A DNA stretch of 64,000 nt from Thermoplasmata archaeon (GTDB lineage Archaea > Thermoplasmatota > Thermoplasmata > Lutacidiplasmatales > UBA184). The notes beneath the pieces are model-generated. The model saw only the letters and a list, made by a program, of their open reading frames with translations. It ran no database searches and was not told where the DNA came from. The translations under genes and the position numbers were made by a program. Shown piece after piece: positions 26,535 through 33,728 of this stretch. The DNA is taken from positions 31,833 to 95,832 of the forward strand of contig JASHPV010000007.1 of assembly GCA_030037875.1 (NCBI GenBank). The letters run 5' to 3'. The first letter of the stretch is position 1. Each line of letters opens with the position of its first letter.

Positions 26535-27359
26535 CTGTCCACGTGGTCTGACCGGCGCGCCCTCCGTCTCCTGGCCTGTGTAGGGCTCCTGGCAATCCTG
26601 GCCTTCACCCTCCTGGGTTTGCCGGCCCCGGCTCACGCCTCGACAACCTATCCGAAGATCATGGAGACGACGACCGGTCCCTCGGTGGTGGGCCGGACGC
26701 TCCAGGTGCAGTACGTGGTCACCGGCTCCGGCGGACCGGCGGAGGCGCCGAACGGGACCACCGTCGGCAACATCACGTACAACGCAACGCTCAGCGGGAA
26801 CAACGTCACCTCCGCGCTGATCGCGCCGCCCACGGGCGTCCTCGTGAACGGGAGCGTGATCCTCCGATTCACCGCCCCCAACGTGACGGAGCTCGTCAAG
26901 CTCCGCATCGAGCTGACCTCGAGCTACGACAACCACAACGAATCGATGAACTTCACCAATTCGATCCAGGTCGTGCCGCCGTACGTCCTCGCCGGACTCC
27001 TGGTCGCCGGCCCGACCACGGTCACCGGGTTTAACATGACCGTCACGCTCGACGGCGTACCGGTCGGCCAGGTGGTCGTGCCCACGATCTCGGCGAACGG
27101 GTCGTACCGGTTCACCTACGACTACGTACCGGTGAGCCTGAGCCCCGGTTGGCATACGATCGCCGTCTCGCTCACGCCCGAGCACGGCCTGGTGACGTTC
27201 CAAGGCGGCGTGGAGCAGCTGAGCGCGCAATTTTTCATCACCAGTGCGCCGCCCGACTACGCGCTCGATGTGGGGATCGGCGTCGCCGCCTTCGCCGTGG
27301 CCGTCTTTATATGGGGCTCGGTGGTGGGCGCGCGCCGCCGGGGCCGGCGGCCTCGCTAG
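26535..27359 (+). CDS. Exported sequon-rich protein with C-terminal membrane anchor; no canonical start codon
   Basis: The frame encodes a protein of up to about 274 residues not matched to a family. The N-terminus is a signal peptide (hydrophobic LLACVGLLAILAFTLLG ending AHAS), a beta-rich ectodomain with about ten N-X-S/T sequons, and a C-terminal helix (VGIGVAAFAVAVFIWGSVVG) with an Arg tail. After the aglB TGA (26526-26528) the same frame continues without ATG or GTG; the first usable codon covering the signal peptide is CTG 26535, while the first standard start (TTG 26619) lies after its hydrophobic core. Either a non-standard start or read-through of the aglB stop is needed. Confidence 0.65.
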   Translation: MSTWSDRRALRLLACVGLLAILAFTLLGLPAPAHASTTYPKIMETTTGPSVVGRTLQVQYVVTGSGGPAEAPNGTTVGNITYNATLSGNNVTSALIAPPTGVLVNGSVILRFTAPNVTELVKLRIELTSSYDNHNESMNFTNSIQVVPPYVLAGLLVAGPTTVTGFNMTVTLDGVPVGQVVVPTISANGSYRFTYDYVPVSLSPGWHTIAVSLTPEHGLVTFQGGVEQLSAQFFITSAPPDYALDVGIGVAAFAVAVFIWGSVVGARRRGRRPR

Positions 27360-27375
27360 GCCCCGGCATGAACCG

Positions 27376-27549
27376 ATGATCGCGCGCGCGGACCTCCGGT
27401 GCACCTCGTGTGGCCGGGGCTTGACCGCTCCCGGAGCGACGGCGTTTCTCTGTCCGTCCTGCGGCATCGAGACCATCGGACGCGATGCCCGGTGCCGGGA
27501 CCAGAGCGTGCCGTACAAGTGCACGAACTGCGGCTTCGTGGGTCCCTGA
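27376..27549 (+). CDS. Small archaeal zinc-finger protein (HVO_2753-like)
   Basis: A 57-residue protein with four CxxC-type zinc knuckles: CTSCG, CPSCG, a Cys in GRDARC, and CTNCG. Two zinc-binding sites are likely. Such small zinc-finger proteins are commonly encoded directly upstream of the aEF-1 beta gene in archaea; the haloarchaeal relative HVO_2753 affects biofilm formation and swarming. That neighbourhood is kept here, with aEF-1 beta 14 bp downstream. ATG 27376 is chosen since the cysteines begin soon after. Confidence 0.85.
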   Translation: MIARADLRCTSCGRGLTAPGATAFLCPSCGIETIGRDARCRDQSVPYKCTNCGFVGP

Positions 27550-27563
27550 CCGGTGAGGCGCAC

Positions 27564-27830
27564 GTGGGCGAAGTCGTGGTACTGTTCCGCCTGATGCCTC
27601 ACGGCGTCGAGACGGACATGAACGCCCTGGCCGCCGGGGTCCAGCGCGCCGTGCCGGAGGGCGTCAAGATTCGAGGGATGCAGATCAAGGACGTGGCGTA
27701 CGGGCTCAAGTCGTTGCTCGTCGCGGCGGCGATGCCCGACGCGGGCGGGGTCCTCGACCGGTTCGAGGAGGCTCTCGCCAAGGTATCCGGGGTCGAGTCC
27801 GTCGAGGTCATGGAAGAAAGCCTGGTGTAG
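27564..27830 (+). CDS. Translation elongation factor aEF-1 beta
   Basis: The guanine nucleotide exchange factor that recycles aEF-1 alpha. The 88-residue length is typical. It shows the alpha-beta core beginning GEVVVLFRLMPHG, the middle KIRGMQIKDVAYGLKSLLVAAAMPD and the C-terminal GVESVEVMEESLV. GTG 27564 is the only start that gives the usual N-terminus. Confidence 0.93.
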   Translation: MGEVVVLFRLMPHGVETDMNALAAGVQRAVPEGVKIRGMQIKDVAYGLKSLLVAAAMPDAGGVLDRFEEALAKVSGVESVEVMEESLV

Positions 27831-27849
27831 TCGCCCTCGGGGACGCGTG

Positions 27850-27908
27850 CTCGCGGTCCCGTACGGGCAGTTTCTCGAGGCGTATCTCCTCGCTTACGGG
27901 ACCGTGGG
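27850..27908 (+). other. Strong nested hairpin in the gap between aEF-1 beta and tRNA-His
   Basis: The arms CTCGCGGTCCCGTA (27850-27863) and TACGGGACCGTGGG (27895-27908) pair over 14 bp including two G-U pairs, the inner nine being perfect. Inside lies a second 5-bp stem (CGAGG 27876-27880, CCTCG 27888-27892) with a 7-nt loop, leaving an asymmetric 12 by 2 internal loop. The rest of the 270-bp gap (27831-28100) holds no convincing gene. It could be a small structured RNA or a terminator; nothing decides between them. Confidence 0.5.
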
Positions 27909-28100
27909 GTACGGGCCTTGACACCTGGCCGCCGGAATCCGGGTCTCCCTCGCTCCCAACGGAACGGCGTGCACGAAGTCGTCGTAGCTCAATCCCAGCA
28001 CCTGGACAGAGGGGTTCGCGGAGAGGCTCGTGCCGGCCTCGGCGCGGCGCTCGGAACACCTCGCAAACCCTTTTCTCCCGAGTTACTCTGGTTCGCGCGC

Positions 28101-28208
28101 GGCCGGGATGGGGTAGTCTGGCCTATCCTGGGGGACTGTGGATCCCTCGACCCGGGTTCAAATGGGGACGGGGACACCCCCCGTCCCCGGAGAGTCTCGG
28201 TCCCGGCC
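28101..28208 (+). tRNA. tRNA-His (GTG) with T-loop intron
   Basis: Exon 1 gives G-1 at 28101, acceptor strand GCCGGGA 28102-28108, a D-arm with GG and A21, and an anticodon stem-loop with loop CTGTGGA at 28136-28142, anticodon GTG at 28138-28140. The T-stem 5' strand CCGGG (28152-28156) and TTCAAA follow. The matching T-stem strand CTCGG (28196-28200, one G-U) and acceptor strand TCCCGGC (28201-28207) come only after a 32-nt insert. The discriminator C73 (28208) pairs with the encoded G-1, the hallmark of tRNA-His. CCA is not encoded. The HAD gene on the other strand ends at the very next base. Confidence 0.87.
28163..28194 (+). other. Noncanonical tRNA intron at position 59/60
   Basis: The 32-nt insert folds as a perfect 10-bp hairpin (28164-28173 with 28179-28188). 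Around it the precursor can form two 3-nt bulges, AAT (28161-28163) and AGT (28193-28195), separated by a short helix TTCA against GGAG (three pairs plus an A-G mismatch). Cutting each bulge after its second base removes exactly 28163-28194 and leaves TTCAAA joined to TCTCGG, a correct T-arm. This is the archaeal splicing-endonuclease geometry in relaxed form. Confidence 0.75.
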
Positions 28209-29039
28209 CTACTTCTTTCCTCGGCCCGGCCGCGGGGTCCGGCGAGTGGATTTCCGTTCGATCTTTTCGAGAGCCTCGGGGAGGTGGGACAGCGATGGGT
28301 CGGCCCAGGCAGCGCCCCATTGCTCGAGGTCCTTGGGCGTGAGCGCCCAACCCGGTAGGCTCGAGGCCCGACCGAGGGCCGTTACGCCCGGAACGGAGGA
28401 GGCGGCCTCCATATCGAATCGCGAATCCCCGACCAGGAAAATCGGAACGCCCGGGAACCGGCGCCGATATTCGGCGAGATGCTCCCGCTTCGTCCCTTGG
28501 CCCGCGCCGAGAACCGCCTCGAACCAGTATCGGATGCCTTCCCGCTCGAGGAGCAGGTCCGCGATCTCTTTCTCGGCCCCGGTGGACACGACGAGCGTCC
28601 ACTTGTCCTGGGACAGCCGCTTCAGCACCCGAGGAATCTCGGGGAATGGATGTGCTGTGCCGTACGCCTCCTTCGCCTTCCGCTGGTGGAATATTCGGGC
28701 GACCTTGTGCCGCTCGACGGCGGGCACATCCGGGTAGAGCTGGGCGAGTTGCGCTTCGAAGGGCAGTCCCGTGGTCGCCAGGTAATGGATCCGTGCCTCG
28801 TCGGCCGGCGTCCCGAACGCCTTCGTCATCACATCCGCGGCCACTTCGCTGATGTGGTTCAGGTCGTCCAGGATGGTGCCGTCCAGGTCGAACACGACCA
28901 CGCCCCGGGCGACCTTTCGCGGCTCCGGCAAAGGTTCCTCCGGGAGGGGAGAGGGTTCCGGCGTGTCGAGGGATTTGTTCGCTAGAACCGGCAACGGGAT
29001 GACCGGTTCGTTCTCCATCGGAGAAGGCTCCGGGGCCAT
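28209..29039 (-). CDS. HAD-superfamily phosphatase (phosphoglycolate phosphatase-like)
   Basis: A 276-residue haloacid dehalogenase-fold hydrolase. Motif I is VVFDLDGTILDD, motif II VVSTGAEKEI, and motif IV LVGDSRFDMEAA; a helical cap domain lies between motifs I and II. The N-terminal 40 residues are a Pro/Glu-rich extension absent from standard family members, and the C-terminus is basic. ATG 29039 is used; ATG 29018 is also in frame. The physiological phosphate ester is unknown. The stop codon touches the 3' end of tRNA-His, so the two convergent genes have no gap. Confidence 0.85.
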   Translation of the reverse strand: MAPEPSPMENEPVIPLPVLANKSLDTPEPSPLPEEPLPEPRKVARGVVVFDLDGTILDDLNHISEVAADVMTKAFGTPADEARIHYLATTGLPFEAQLAQLYPDVPAVERHKVARIFHQRKAKEAYGTAHPFPEIPRVLKRLSQDKWTLVVSTGAEKEIADLLLEREGIRYWFEAVLGAGQGTKREHLAEYRRRFPGVPIFLVGDSRFDMEAASSVPGVTALGRASSLPGWALTPKDLEQWGAAWADPSLSHLPEALEKIERKSTRRTPRPGRGKK

Positions 29040-29106
29040 CTCACCCACATGCGGAGGGGTCTCCTCTCGCCGGGAGGGGGTCACAGCGCCTTCGAACCGA
29101 CAGGGC

Positions 29107-29114
29107 AGATAAAG
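29107..29114 (-). promoter_or_regulatory. Putative TATA box for the HAD phosphatase gene
   Basis: The minus strand reads CTTTATCT, about 70 nt before ATG 29039, implying a leader of roughly 45 nt. It lies back to back with the coaBC TATA box. Confidence 0.4.
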
Positions 29115-29142
29115 CACGCCGCGTCCGTCCGGCTGGCGCCGC

Positions 29143-29150
29143 GATATAAG
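29143..29150 (+). promoter_or_regulatory. Putative TATA box for coaBC
   Basis: GATATAAG is a good match to the archaeal TATA consensus in GC-rich surroundings, 74 nt before the coaBC ATG. A leader of about 50 nt would result. Confidence 0.5.
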
Positions 29151-29219
29151 TCCCCCCTCGTTGCCCCCGGAACGCGGGCCGTCGGTCCCAGGCCGGGACA
29201 TCCCAGCCCACGGCAATCC

Positions 29220-30506
29220 ATGCATCCGAGCGACGCCATCCGCGGACGGCGTTCCCAATTGCTATCCGGTCGTCGGATCGTCCTGGGAGTATCCGGCTCG
29301 ATCGCCGCCGTCGAGGTCCCCCGAATCATTCGGGAGCTGATCCGACACGGCGCGGATGTCCAGGTCGTCATGTCCGCCGAAGCGGCGCGACTCGTCACAC
29401 CGGAAAGTCTCCGCTTCGCGAGCGGACACCCCCCGATCCTGGAGCTCACCGGAGACGTAGAGCACGTGACCTGGCTCGGTCCTGGTGAGAAGCGGGCCGA
29501 CCTCCTCCTTATCGCTCCCGCGACGGCCAACACCATTTCGAAGATCGCGCAGGGGATCGACGACACCCCCGTCACGACGTTTGCCTCCGTGGCCCTGGGA
29601 GGCCACGTACCGATCCTCCTCGCCCCCGCGATGCATGCATCGATGGGAGAGAATCCGGCGGTGAGGACCAATCTCGACCGGCTCCGGACCTGGGGTGTCG
29701 AGGTCATCCAGCCCCGAGTGGAAGAGAGCGAGGAGAAGGTCGCATCCCCCGAGGAGATCGCCGCGGCGGTGCTCCATCGCTTGGCGCGCGGTCCGTGGGC
29801 CGGACGCCAGGTGATCGTGATCGGAGGCGCTTCCCACGAACCGATCGACGACGTCCGATCGATTACGAACGAGAGCAGCGGCGAGACGGCCGTGGCACTT
29901 GCCGTCCAGGCGCACTACCGCGGGGCTCGGGTCTCGCTCTGGATGGGAGCGGCGAGCGTCCCGGTGCCTTCTTTCGTCACCGAGATCCGGTGGTCGTCGG
30001 TGGAGAACCTTCGGCGGTTGGTGATTCGAGAAACGAAGGCGCTCGCCACCGCGGACGCCGTCTGGATTCCAGCCGCCCTGGCCGACTACACCGTGAAGGC
30101 GCGGCCGGAGAAGATCGACTCTCGCAGGACGCCCCGCCTGACGCTCTCGCTCGGTCCCACCCCGAAGATCCTCCCCGAGATTCGGCGCCATGTGACGGCG
30201 CCGGGCATTGTCGTGGGATTCAAACTAGTGAGCCGGCAGACGCCCGAGGCGCTCCGCGAACAAGCACAGAAGCTCCTCGAGGAGGTCGGTCTCGATGCGG
30301 TGGTCGGCAACGACCGCTCCGTCATGGGAGCCGCTCAGGCGGAGGTGCTGCTGTTGCGGAAGGACGGCCGGAGCCATTGGATCCGAGGGCCGAAGGCTGA
30401 GGTGGCGGGTCGACTGCTCGACGAGCTGGGACGGGACTTAGTGTATCGGACGGAGACGCGAACCGCTACGGGATCGAGAGCCCGAACGCGCCGACCACGC
30501 CGTTGA
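29220..30506 (+). CDS. coaBC: Bifunctional phosphopantothenoylcysteine decarboxylase / phosphopantothenate-cysteine ligase
   Basis: Two consecutive steps of coenzyme A synthesis. The 428-residue protein has the FMN-binding CoaC domain first (VLGVSGSIAAVEVPRII, APATANTISKIAQGIDDT, and the active-site APAMHASM), then the CoaB domain (GGASHEPIDDVRSITNESSG, ALADYTVKARPEKI, VGNDRS). The ATG at 29220 starts close to the family match. The last 41 bp overlap the end of the convergent MarC-like gene, and the C-terminal Arg-rich tail looks like overrun beyond the domain. Confidence 0.93.
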   Translation: MHPSDAIRGRRSQLLSGRRIVLGVSGSIAAVEVPRIIRELIRHGADVQVVMSAEAARLVTPESLRFASGHPPILELTGDVEHVTWLGPGEKRADLLLIAPATANTISKIAQGIDDTPVTTFASVALGGHVPILLAPAMHASMGENPAVRTNLDRLRTWGVEVIQPRVEESEEKVASPEEIAAAVLHRLARGPWAGRQVIVIGGASHEPIDDVRSITNESSGETAVALAVQAHYRGARVSLWMGAASVPVPSFVTEIRWSSVENLRRLVIRETKALATADAVWIPAALADYTVKARPEKIDSRRTPRLTLSLGPTPKILPEIRRHVTAPGIVVGFKLVSRQTPEALREQAQKLLEEVGLDAVVGNDRSVMGAAQAEVLLLRKDGRSHWIRGPKAEVAGRLLDELGRDLVYRTETRTATGSRARTRRPRR

Positions 30507-31110
30507 TCACGAACTGTACGGCGATCGCCGCCAAGAGTAAGCCCATGACCCGACTGATCGCGATCACCCCTACGCGGCCCACCCGTTCGAGGATCTGGAC
30601 CCCAAGGCGCAGCACGACGTAGCTCAGGATCATCACCAGTACGACCGCCGCGTAGAGGGTCACGCTCGCCTCAATACTTCCCGACGCGCTTTGCGCGAAG
30701 ATGACCACTGAGGAGATGGCCCCCGGGCCCGCGAGGAGCGGCATCCCCAAGGGAACAATCCCCACCTCCTCGCGCCGCGAGAGAAGCTCCGTTTGGTCCA
30801 TGGGGGTGAGCTTTCCCCCCGGTACCTCCCCGAAGAGCATGTTGAAGGCGATCGCGAACAGAAGGATCCCGCCGGCGATCTCGAAGGAGTAGATCGTGAA
30901 GTGCAGCAGGAAGAAGATGTATCGTCCCAGGATCGCGAACGCGAGCAGGAGCGCGGTAGCGAAGAGGGTGGATCGCCCGATGACGTACTCCCGGTCGGCC
31001 GCGCTGAACCCTTGGGTGAGCGAGATGAAAAACGGAAGCATCCCCACCGGGTCTACGATGACAAACAGGGTGACAAAGGCCAGTAACCCGATAGTCAGAC
31101 CCGACTCCAA
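30466..31110 (-). CDS. MarC/UPF0056-family integral membrane protein
   Basis: A 214-residue inner-membrane protein with about six hydrophobic helices. The first contains LLAFVTLFVIVDPVGMLPFFISLT, the typical MarC opening, and MPLLAGPGAISSVVIF is the family's central re-entrant-like motif. Function in archaea is unknown; the E. coli relative is no longer considered an antibiotic resistance factor. The start is TTG 31110, about 35 nt from a TATA box shared with sucC. Confidence 0.88.
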   Translation of the reverse strand: MESGLTIGLLAFVTLFVIVDPVGMLPFFISLTQGFSAADREYVIGRSTLFATALLLAFAILGRYIFFLLHFTIYSFEIAGGILLFAIAFNMLFGEVPGGKLTPMDQTELLSRREEVGIVPLGMPLLAGPGAISSVVIFAQSASGSIEASVTLYAAVVLVMILSYVVLRLGVQILERVGRVGVIAISRVMGLLLAAIAVQFVINGVVGAFGLSIP

Positions 31111-31142
31111 AGTGGCCGCCGGAGTCGGGGACCCCCGGTGGG

Positions 31143-31150
31143 ATTAATAA
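31143..31150. promoter_or_regulatory. Shared, near-palindromic TATA box between MarC-like gene and sucC
   Basis: ATTAATAA lies 36 nt from the TTG of the minus-strand gene and 37 nt from the GTG of sucC. ATTAAT is its own reverse complement, so one box could serve both directions. Confidence 0.5.
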
Positions 31151-31183
31151 GGCGCCCGGCTCGGGCGCGCCCGAGGGGACCTC

Positions 31184-32335
31184 GTGGTCAAACTCGCCGA
31201 GTGGCGCGGCAAGGAAATCTTCCGCCGCTACGGCATCCCGGTCCCCAAGGGTCGCGTGGTCCGGAGCGCGGCCGAGGCCGACGAGCTGCTCCGGTCCGGC
31301 GCACTCTCCCTTCCGTTAGTGGTCAAGGCTCAGGTCCTGGCCGGAGGTCGTGGCAAAGGCGGTGCGGTGAAGTTCGCCTCCACGCCCGAAGAGCTCCGGG
31401 CCGTAGTCTCCGGGATGCTTGGCATGCGATTCAAGGACGAGACCGTGAAGGAGCTCCTGCTCGAGCCGAAGGTCGCGGTCGGCCGGGAATTGTACCTCTC
31501 GATCGCGCTCGACCGGAGCGCTCGAGAACCGCTGCTCATCGCGAGCGCGCAGGGGGGAGTCGACATCGAGTCGATGGCCGATGACCAGCTCCTCCGGATC
31601 GAAGTGCATCCCTTTGCGGGGCTGGCCTCCTACGAGAAGCGCCAGGTGGCCACGTCATTCGGACTCGAGCCCCCCGCGTCCAAAGAGCTCGGGAACGTGC
31701 TGGAAGCCGTCTGGAAAGCGTTCCAGCTGGAGGACGCGGAGCTCGTGGAAATCAACCCGTTGGCGGTCGTGGACGGGCATCTCCTCGCACTGGACGCGAA
31801 GGTTGTCATCGAGGACGACGCGGGGTTCCGGCACCCGGAGTACGCGGAGATCCTGGACGACCGGACCCCCCTGGAGGAGATCGCCCGTGAGAAGGAGATC
31901 GCCTTCGTGCAGCTCGACGGCGACATCGGAGTCATCGCGAATGGGGCAGGGCTGACCATGGCGACCCTGGACGTGTTGGCCCAGTTCGGCGGACGGCCCG
32001 GCGTTTTCCTCGACCTGGGCGGCACCGACGACCCGAACAAGGTGACCGAAGCGTTCCTGCTGATGGCCAAGGCCCACCCCTCGGTGGTCTTTCTGAACAT
32101 TTTCGGCGGAGTGACTCGCTGCGACACCGTGGCCAAGGGGCTGGTTGCCGCGATGAAACTGGTGCCGGAGGAGGATCGGTTCCCGCTCGTTGCTCGGATC
32201 CGGGGTAACAACGAGGATCTCGGGCGGCAGATCCTTCAGGCCGCGGGTATCACGGCCCTTTCCGACCTCAAGGCCTCCGCCCAGGCCGTGGTCGCCGCCG
32301 AACGTCCTCGGGTCGCTGGGAAGGCGCCGACGTGA
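31184..32335 (+). CDS. sucC: Succinyl-CoA ligase, beta subunit
   Basis: The nucleotide-binding subunit of the TCA-cycle enzyme that makes ATP or GTP from succinyl-CoA. The 383-residue protein has the ATP-grasp domain (VVKAQVLAGGRGKGGAVKFA, ELLLEPKV, EINPLAVVDG) and the C-terminal ligase domain (GNGAGL-like ANGAGLTMATLD, FLDLGGTDDPNKV, NIFGGVTRCD). It starts with GTG 31184 and is followed by sucD with a 4-nt overlap. The product relationship to the korAB enzyme is direct. Confidence 0.95.
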   Translation: MVKLAEWRGKEIFRRYGIPVPKGRVVRSAAEADELLRSGALSLPLVVKAQVLAGGRGKGGAVKFASTPEELRAVVSGMLGMRFKDETVKELLLEPKVAVGRELYLSIALDRSAREPLLIASAQGGVDIESMADDQLLRIEVHPFAGLASYEKRQVATSFGLEPPASKELGNVLEAVWKAFQLEDAELVEINPLAVVDGHLLALDAKVVIEDDAGFRHPEYAEILDDRTPLEEIAREKEIAFVQLDGDIGVIANGAGLTMATLDVLAQFGGRPGVFLDLGGTDDPNKVTEAFLLMAKAHPSVVFLNIFGGVTRCDTVAKGLVAAMKLVPEEDRFPLVARIRGNNEDLGRQILQAAGITALSDLKASAQAVVAAERPRVAGKAPT

Positions 32336-33216
32336 CCGTCCTCGTCGACTCCGGCACCCGCGTGGTGGTTCAGGGAATCACGGGACACCAGGGCACCGTC
32401 CACACGGTGCAGATGAAACTGTTCGGGACTCAGGTCGTCGCCGGGGTCACCCCTGGGAAGGGGGGCTCGCAGGTCGAGGGCGTCCCCGTGTTCGATTCCG
32501 TGGCGGAGGCCGTCGCGAAGACGGGGGCCAACGTTTCGGTGATCTTCGTGCCGGCCCCGTTCGCGAAAGACGCTTTCTTCGAGGCCGCCGACGCTGGAAT
32601 CCCGCTGGTCGTCATTGTCACGGAGCACATTCCGTTCCACGACATGCTGACGATGTACTACTACGGGCGGCTCCGGGGAACCCGAATCATCGGGCCCAAC
32701 TGTCCGGGCATCGCGGCTCCGGGAAAGGCCAAAGCGGGGATCATCCCGAACGTAGTGTTCCGTCCGGGCCGGGTGGGCGTCATCTCGCGCAGCGGGACCC
32801 TGACCTACGAGATCGTGAACGGGATCAAGGAAGTGGGACTCGGCCAGAGCACGTGCATCGGTCTCGGGGGAGACCCGGTCATCGGGACGACGTTTGTGGA
32901 CGCGCTGCCCCTTTTCGACCGGGACCCGGACACCGACTTGCTCGTGCTGGTGGGCGAGATCGGCGGGACGGCGGAAGAAGAGGCCGCGGAGTACATTCGG
33001 CACCACTTCTCGAAGCCCGTGGTCGCCTACATCGCCGGCCGGTCGGCGCCTCCGGGGAAGCGGATGGGCCACGCGGGCGCCATCATCGCCCGAGGTCGCG
33101 GGACGGCCGCGAGCAAGCTCAGCGCGCTCCAGGCCGCGGGAGCGACCGTGGCCGACTTCCCGTACGACGTACCGACCCTCGTGGCCCAGCGCCTCAAGGA
33201 GCTGGGAAGTCGATGA
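32332..33216 (+). CDS. sucD: Succinyl-CoA ligase, alpha subunit
   Basis: The CoA-binding, histidine-phosphorylated subunit of 294 residues. It shows [12 protein letters not shown] at the N-terminal CoA fold, [25 protein letters not shown], and the phosphohistidine loop in [18 protein letters not shown] 32332 overlaps the sucC stop (GTGA). One residue of note: the family's usual active-site segment is GHAGAI, preserved here. Confidence 0.95.
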   Translation: MTVLVDSGTRVVVQGITGHQGTVHTVQMKLFGTQVVAGVTPGKGGSQVEGVPVFDSVAEAVAKTGANVSVIFVPAPFAKDAFFEAADAGIPLVVIVTEHIPFHDMLTMYYYGRLRGTRIIGPNCPGIAAPGKAKAGIIPNVVFRPGRVGVISRSGTLTYEIVNGIKEVGLGQSTCIGLGGDPVIGTTFVDALPLFDRDPDTDLLVLVGEIGGTAEEEAAEYIRHHFSKPVVAYIAGRSAPPGKRMGHAGAIIARGRGTAASKLSALQAAGATVADFPYDVPTLVAQRLKELGSR

Positions 33217-33428
33217 GCCCTCACGCATCGGGCCCGGACGAGGCGACGCCGTGCGCGATTCCGGGCTGCGGCGGGGCGTCCGTTCGCTCGCTCGCGCGGT
33301 CGGAGGTCAGGAAAGCCTTTCCCAATCTCTCCGAGGAGGGGCGCCGGGCTCCCCTCTGTAAGGACCATTACAAGCAGTGGAAGAAGGCCACGAAAGAAGA
33401 GCGTACGCTCGAACGCCTCGCCTGGTGA
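33213..33428 (+). CDS. Small Cys/His protein downstream of sucD, function unknown
   Basis: A 71-residue protein not recognised. Possible metal ligands are CAIPGCGG near the N-terminus and [10 protein letters not shown] toward the C-terminus, a spacing compatible with a single zinc site. The C-terminal third is strongly basic and helical. The ATG overlaps the sucD stop in an ATGA junction, so it is cotranscribed with succinyl-CoA ligase. The overlap and the clean Cys/His pattern argue that it is a real gene. Confidence 0.7.
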   Translation: MSPHASGPDEATPCAIPGCGGASVRSLARSEVRKAFPNLSEEGRRAPLCKDHYKQWKKATKEERTLERLAW

Positions 33429-33480
33429 ATCCCGGCCGGGACGCGGGGAGCGAAGGGTACCGCCCCCCCCGGCGCCCTCG

Positions 33481-33588
33481 TTACTGCTTTCGCATCTTCT
33501 GGGCGCGCTTCCGTCGGCGCATCCGCTTCTTGCGCCACTTCCAGCGCATGTGGCCGCGCTTCTTCCAGACCCGGGAACTCCGTTTCAT
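33481..33588 (-). CDS. Ribosomal protein L41e
   Basis: A 35-residue, extremely basic peptide. Its last 22 residues, [18 protein letters not shown] and on to the end, match the L41e pattern ([21 protein letters not shown]) of archaeal and eukaryotic ribosomes. The short form would start at ATG 33549; the longer form from ATG 33588 fits the TATA box better, with a leader of about 19 nt. Such genes are usually missed by automated callers. On the opposite strand only a spurious frame exists. Confidence 0.82.
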   Translation of the reverse strand: MKRSSRVWKKRGHMRWKWRKKRMRRRKRAQKMRKQ

Positions 33589-33627
33589 CCAGTTCGCGCT
33601 CGAGGACGAGGCGGGGTATTCCCCTCC

Positions 33628-33636
33628 GTTTATAAC
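33628..33636 (-). promoter_or_regulatory. TATA box of the L41e gene
   Basis: The minus strand reads GTTATAAAC about 44 nt before ATG 33588, one of the strongest TATA matches in the window. Confidence 0.6.
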
Positions 33637-33699
33637 CGCTCCGCCGATGAAGCACCGTCAGACGGCGTCCCCATTCATCTCCCCGTCGCCGGGCCCCGG

Positions 33700-33707
33700 A
33701 TTAAGTA
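33700..33707 (+). promoter_or_regulatory. Putative TATA box for the gene at 33729
   Basis: ATTAAGTA is centred 26 nt before GTG 33729, the leaderless spacing. Confidence 0.5.
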
Positions 33708-33728
33708 CGGACCACCCGTGCGGCCTAC

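Noticed and set aside
27848..27921. 24-codon frame (GTG 27848) in the gap after aEF-1 beta
   Set aside because: It coincides with the hairpin arms and mirrors their repeat, with no promoter at proper spacing; structure explains the sequence better than coding.
27971..28033. Inverted repeat GCACGA/TCGTGC enclosing a GGTTCG motif, tRNA-like
   Set aside because: The 63-nt interval lacks a D-arm and anticodon arm that fold, so it is not a tRNA. Kept only as part of the unassigned gap.
33368..33655. 95-codon minus-strand frame overlapping L41e
   Set aside because: It is in a different phase from the L41e frame, has no start context and no family match; L41e fits the sequence far better.
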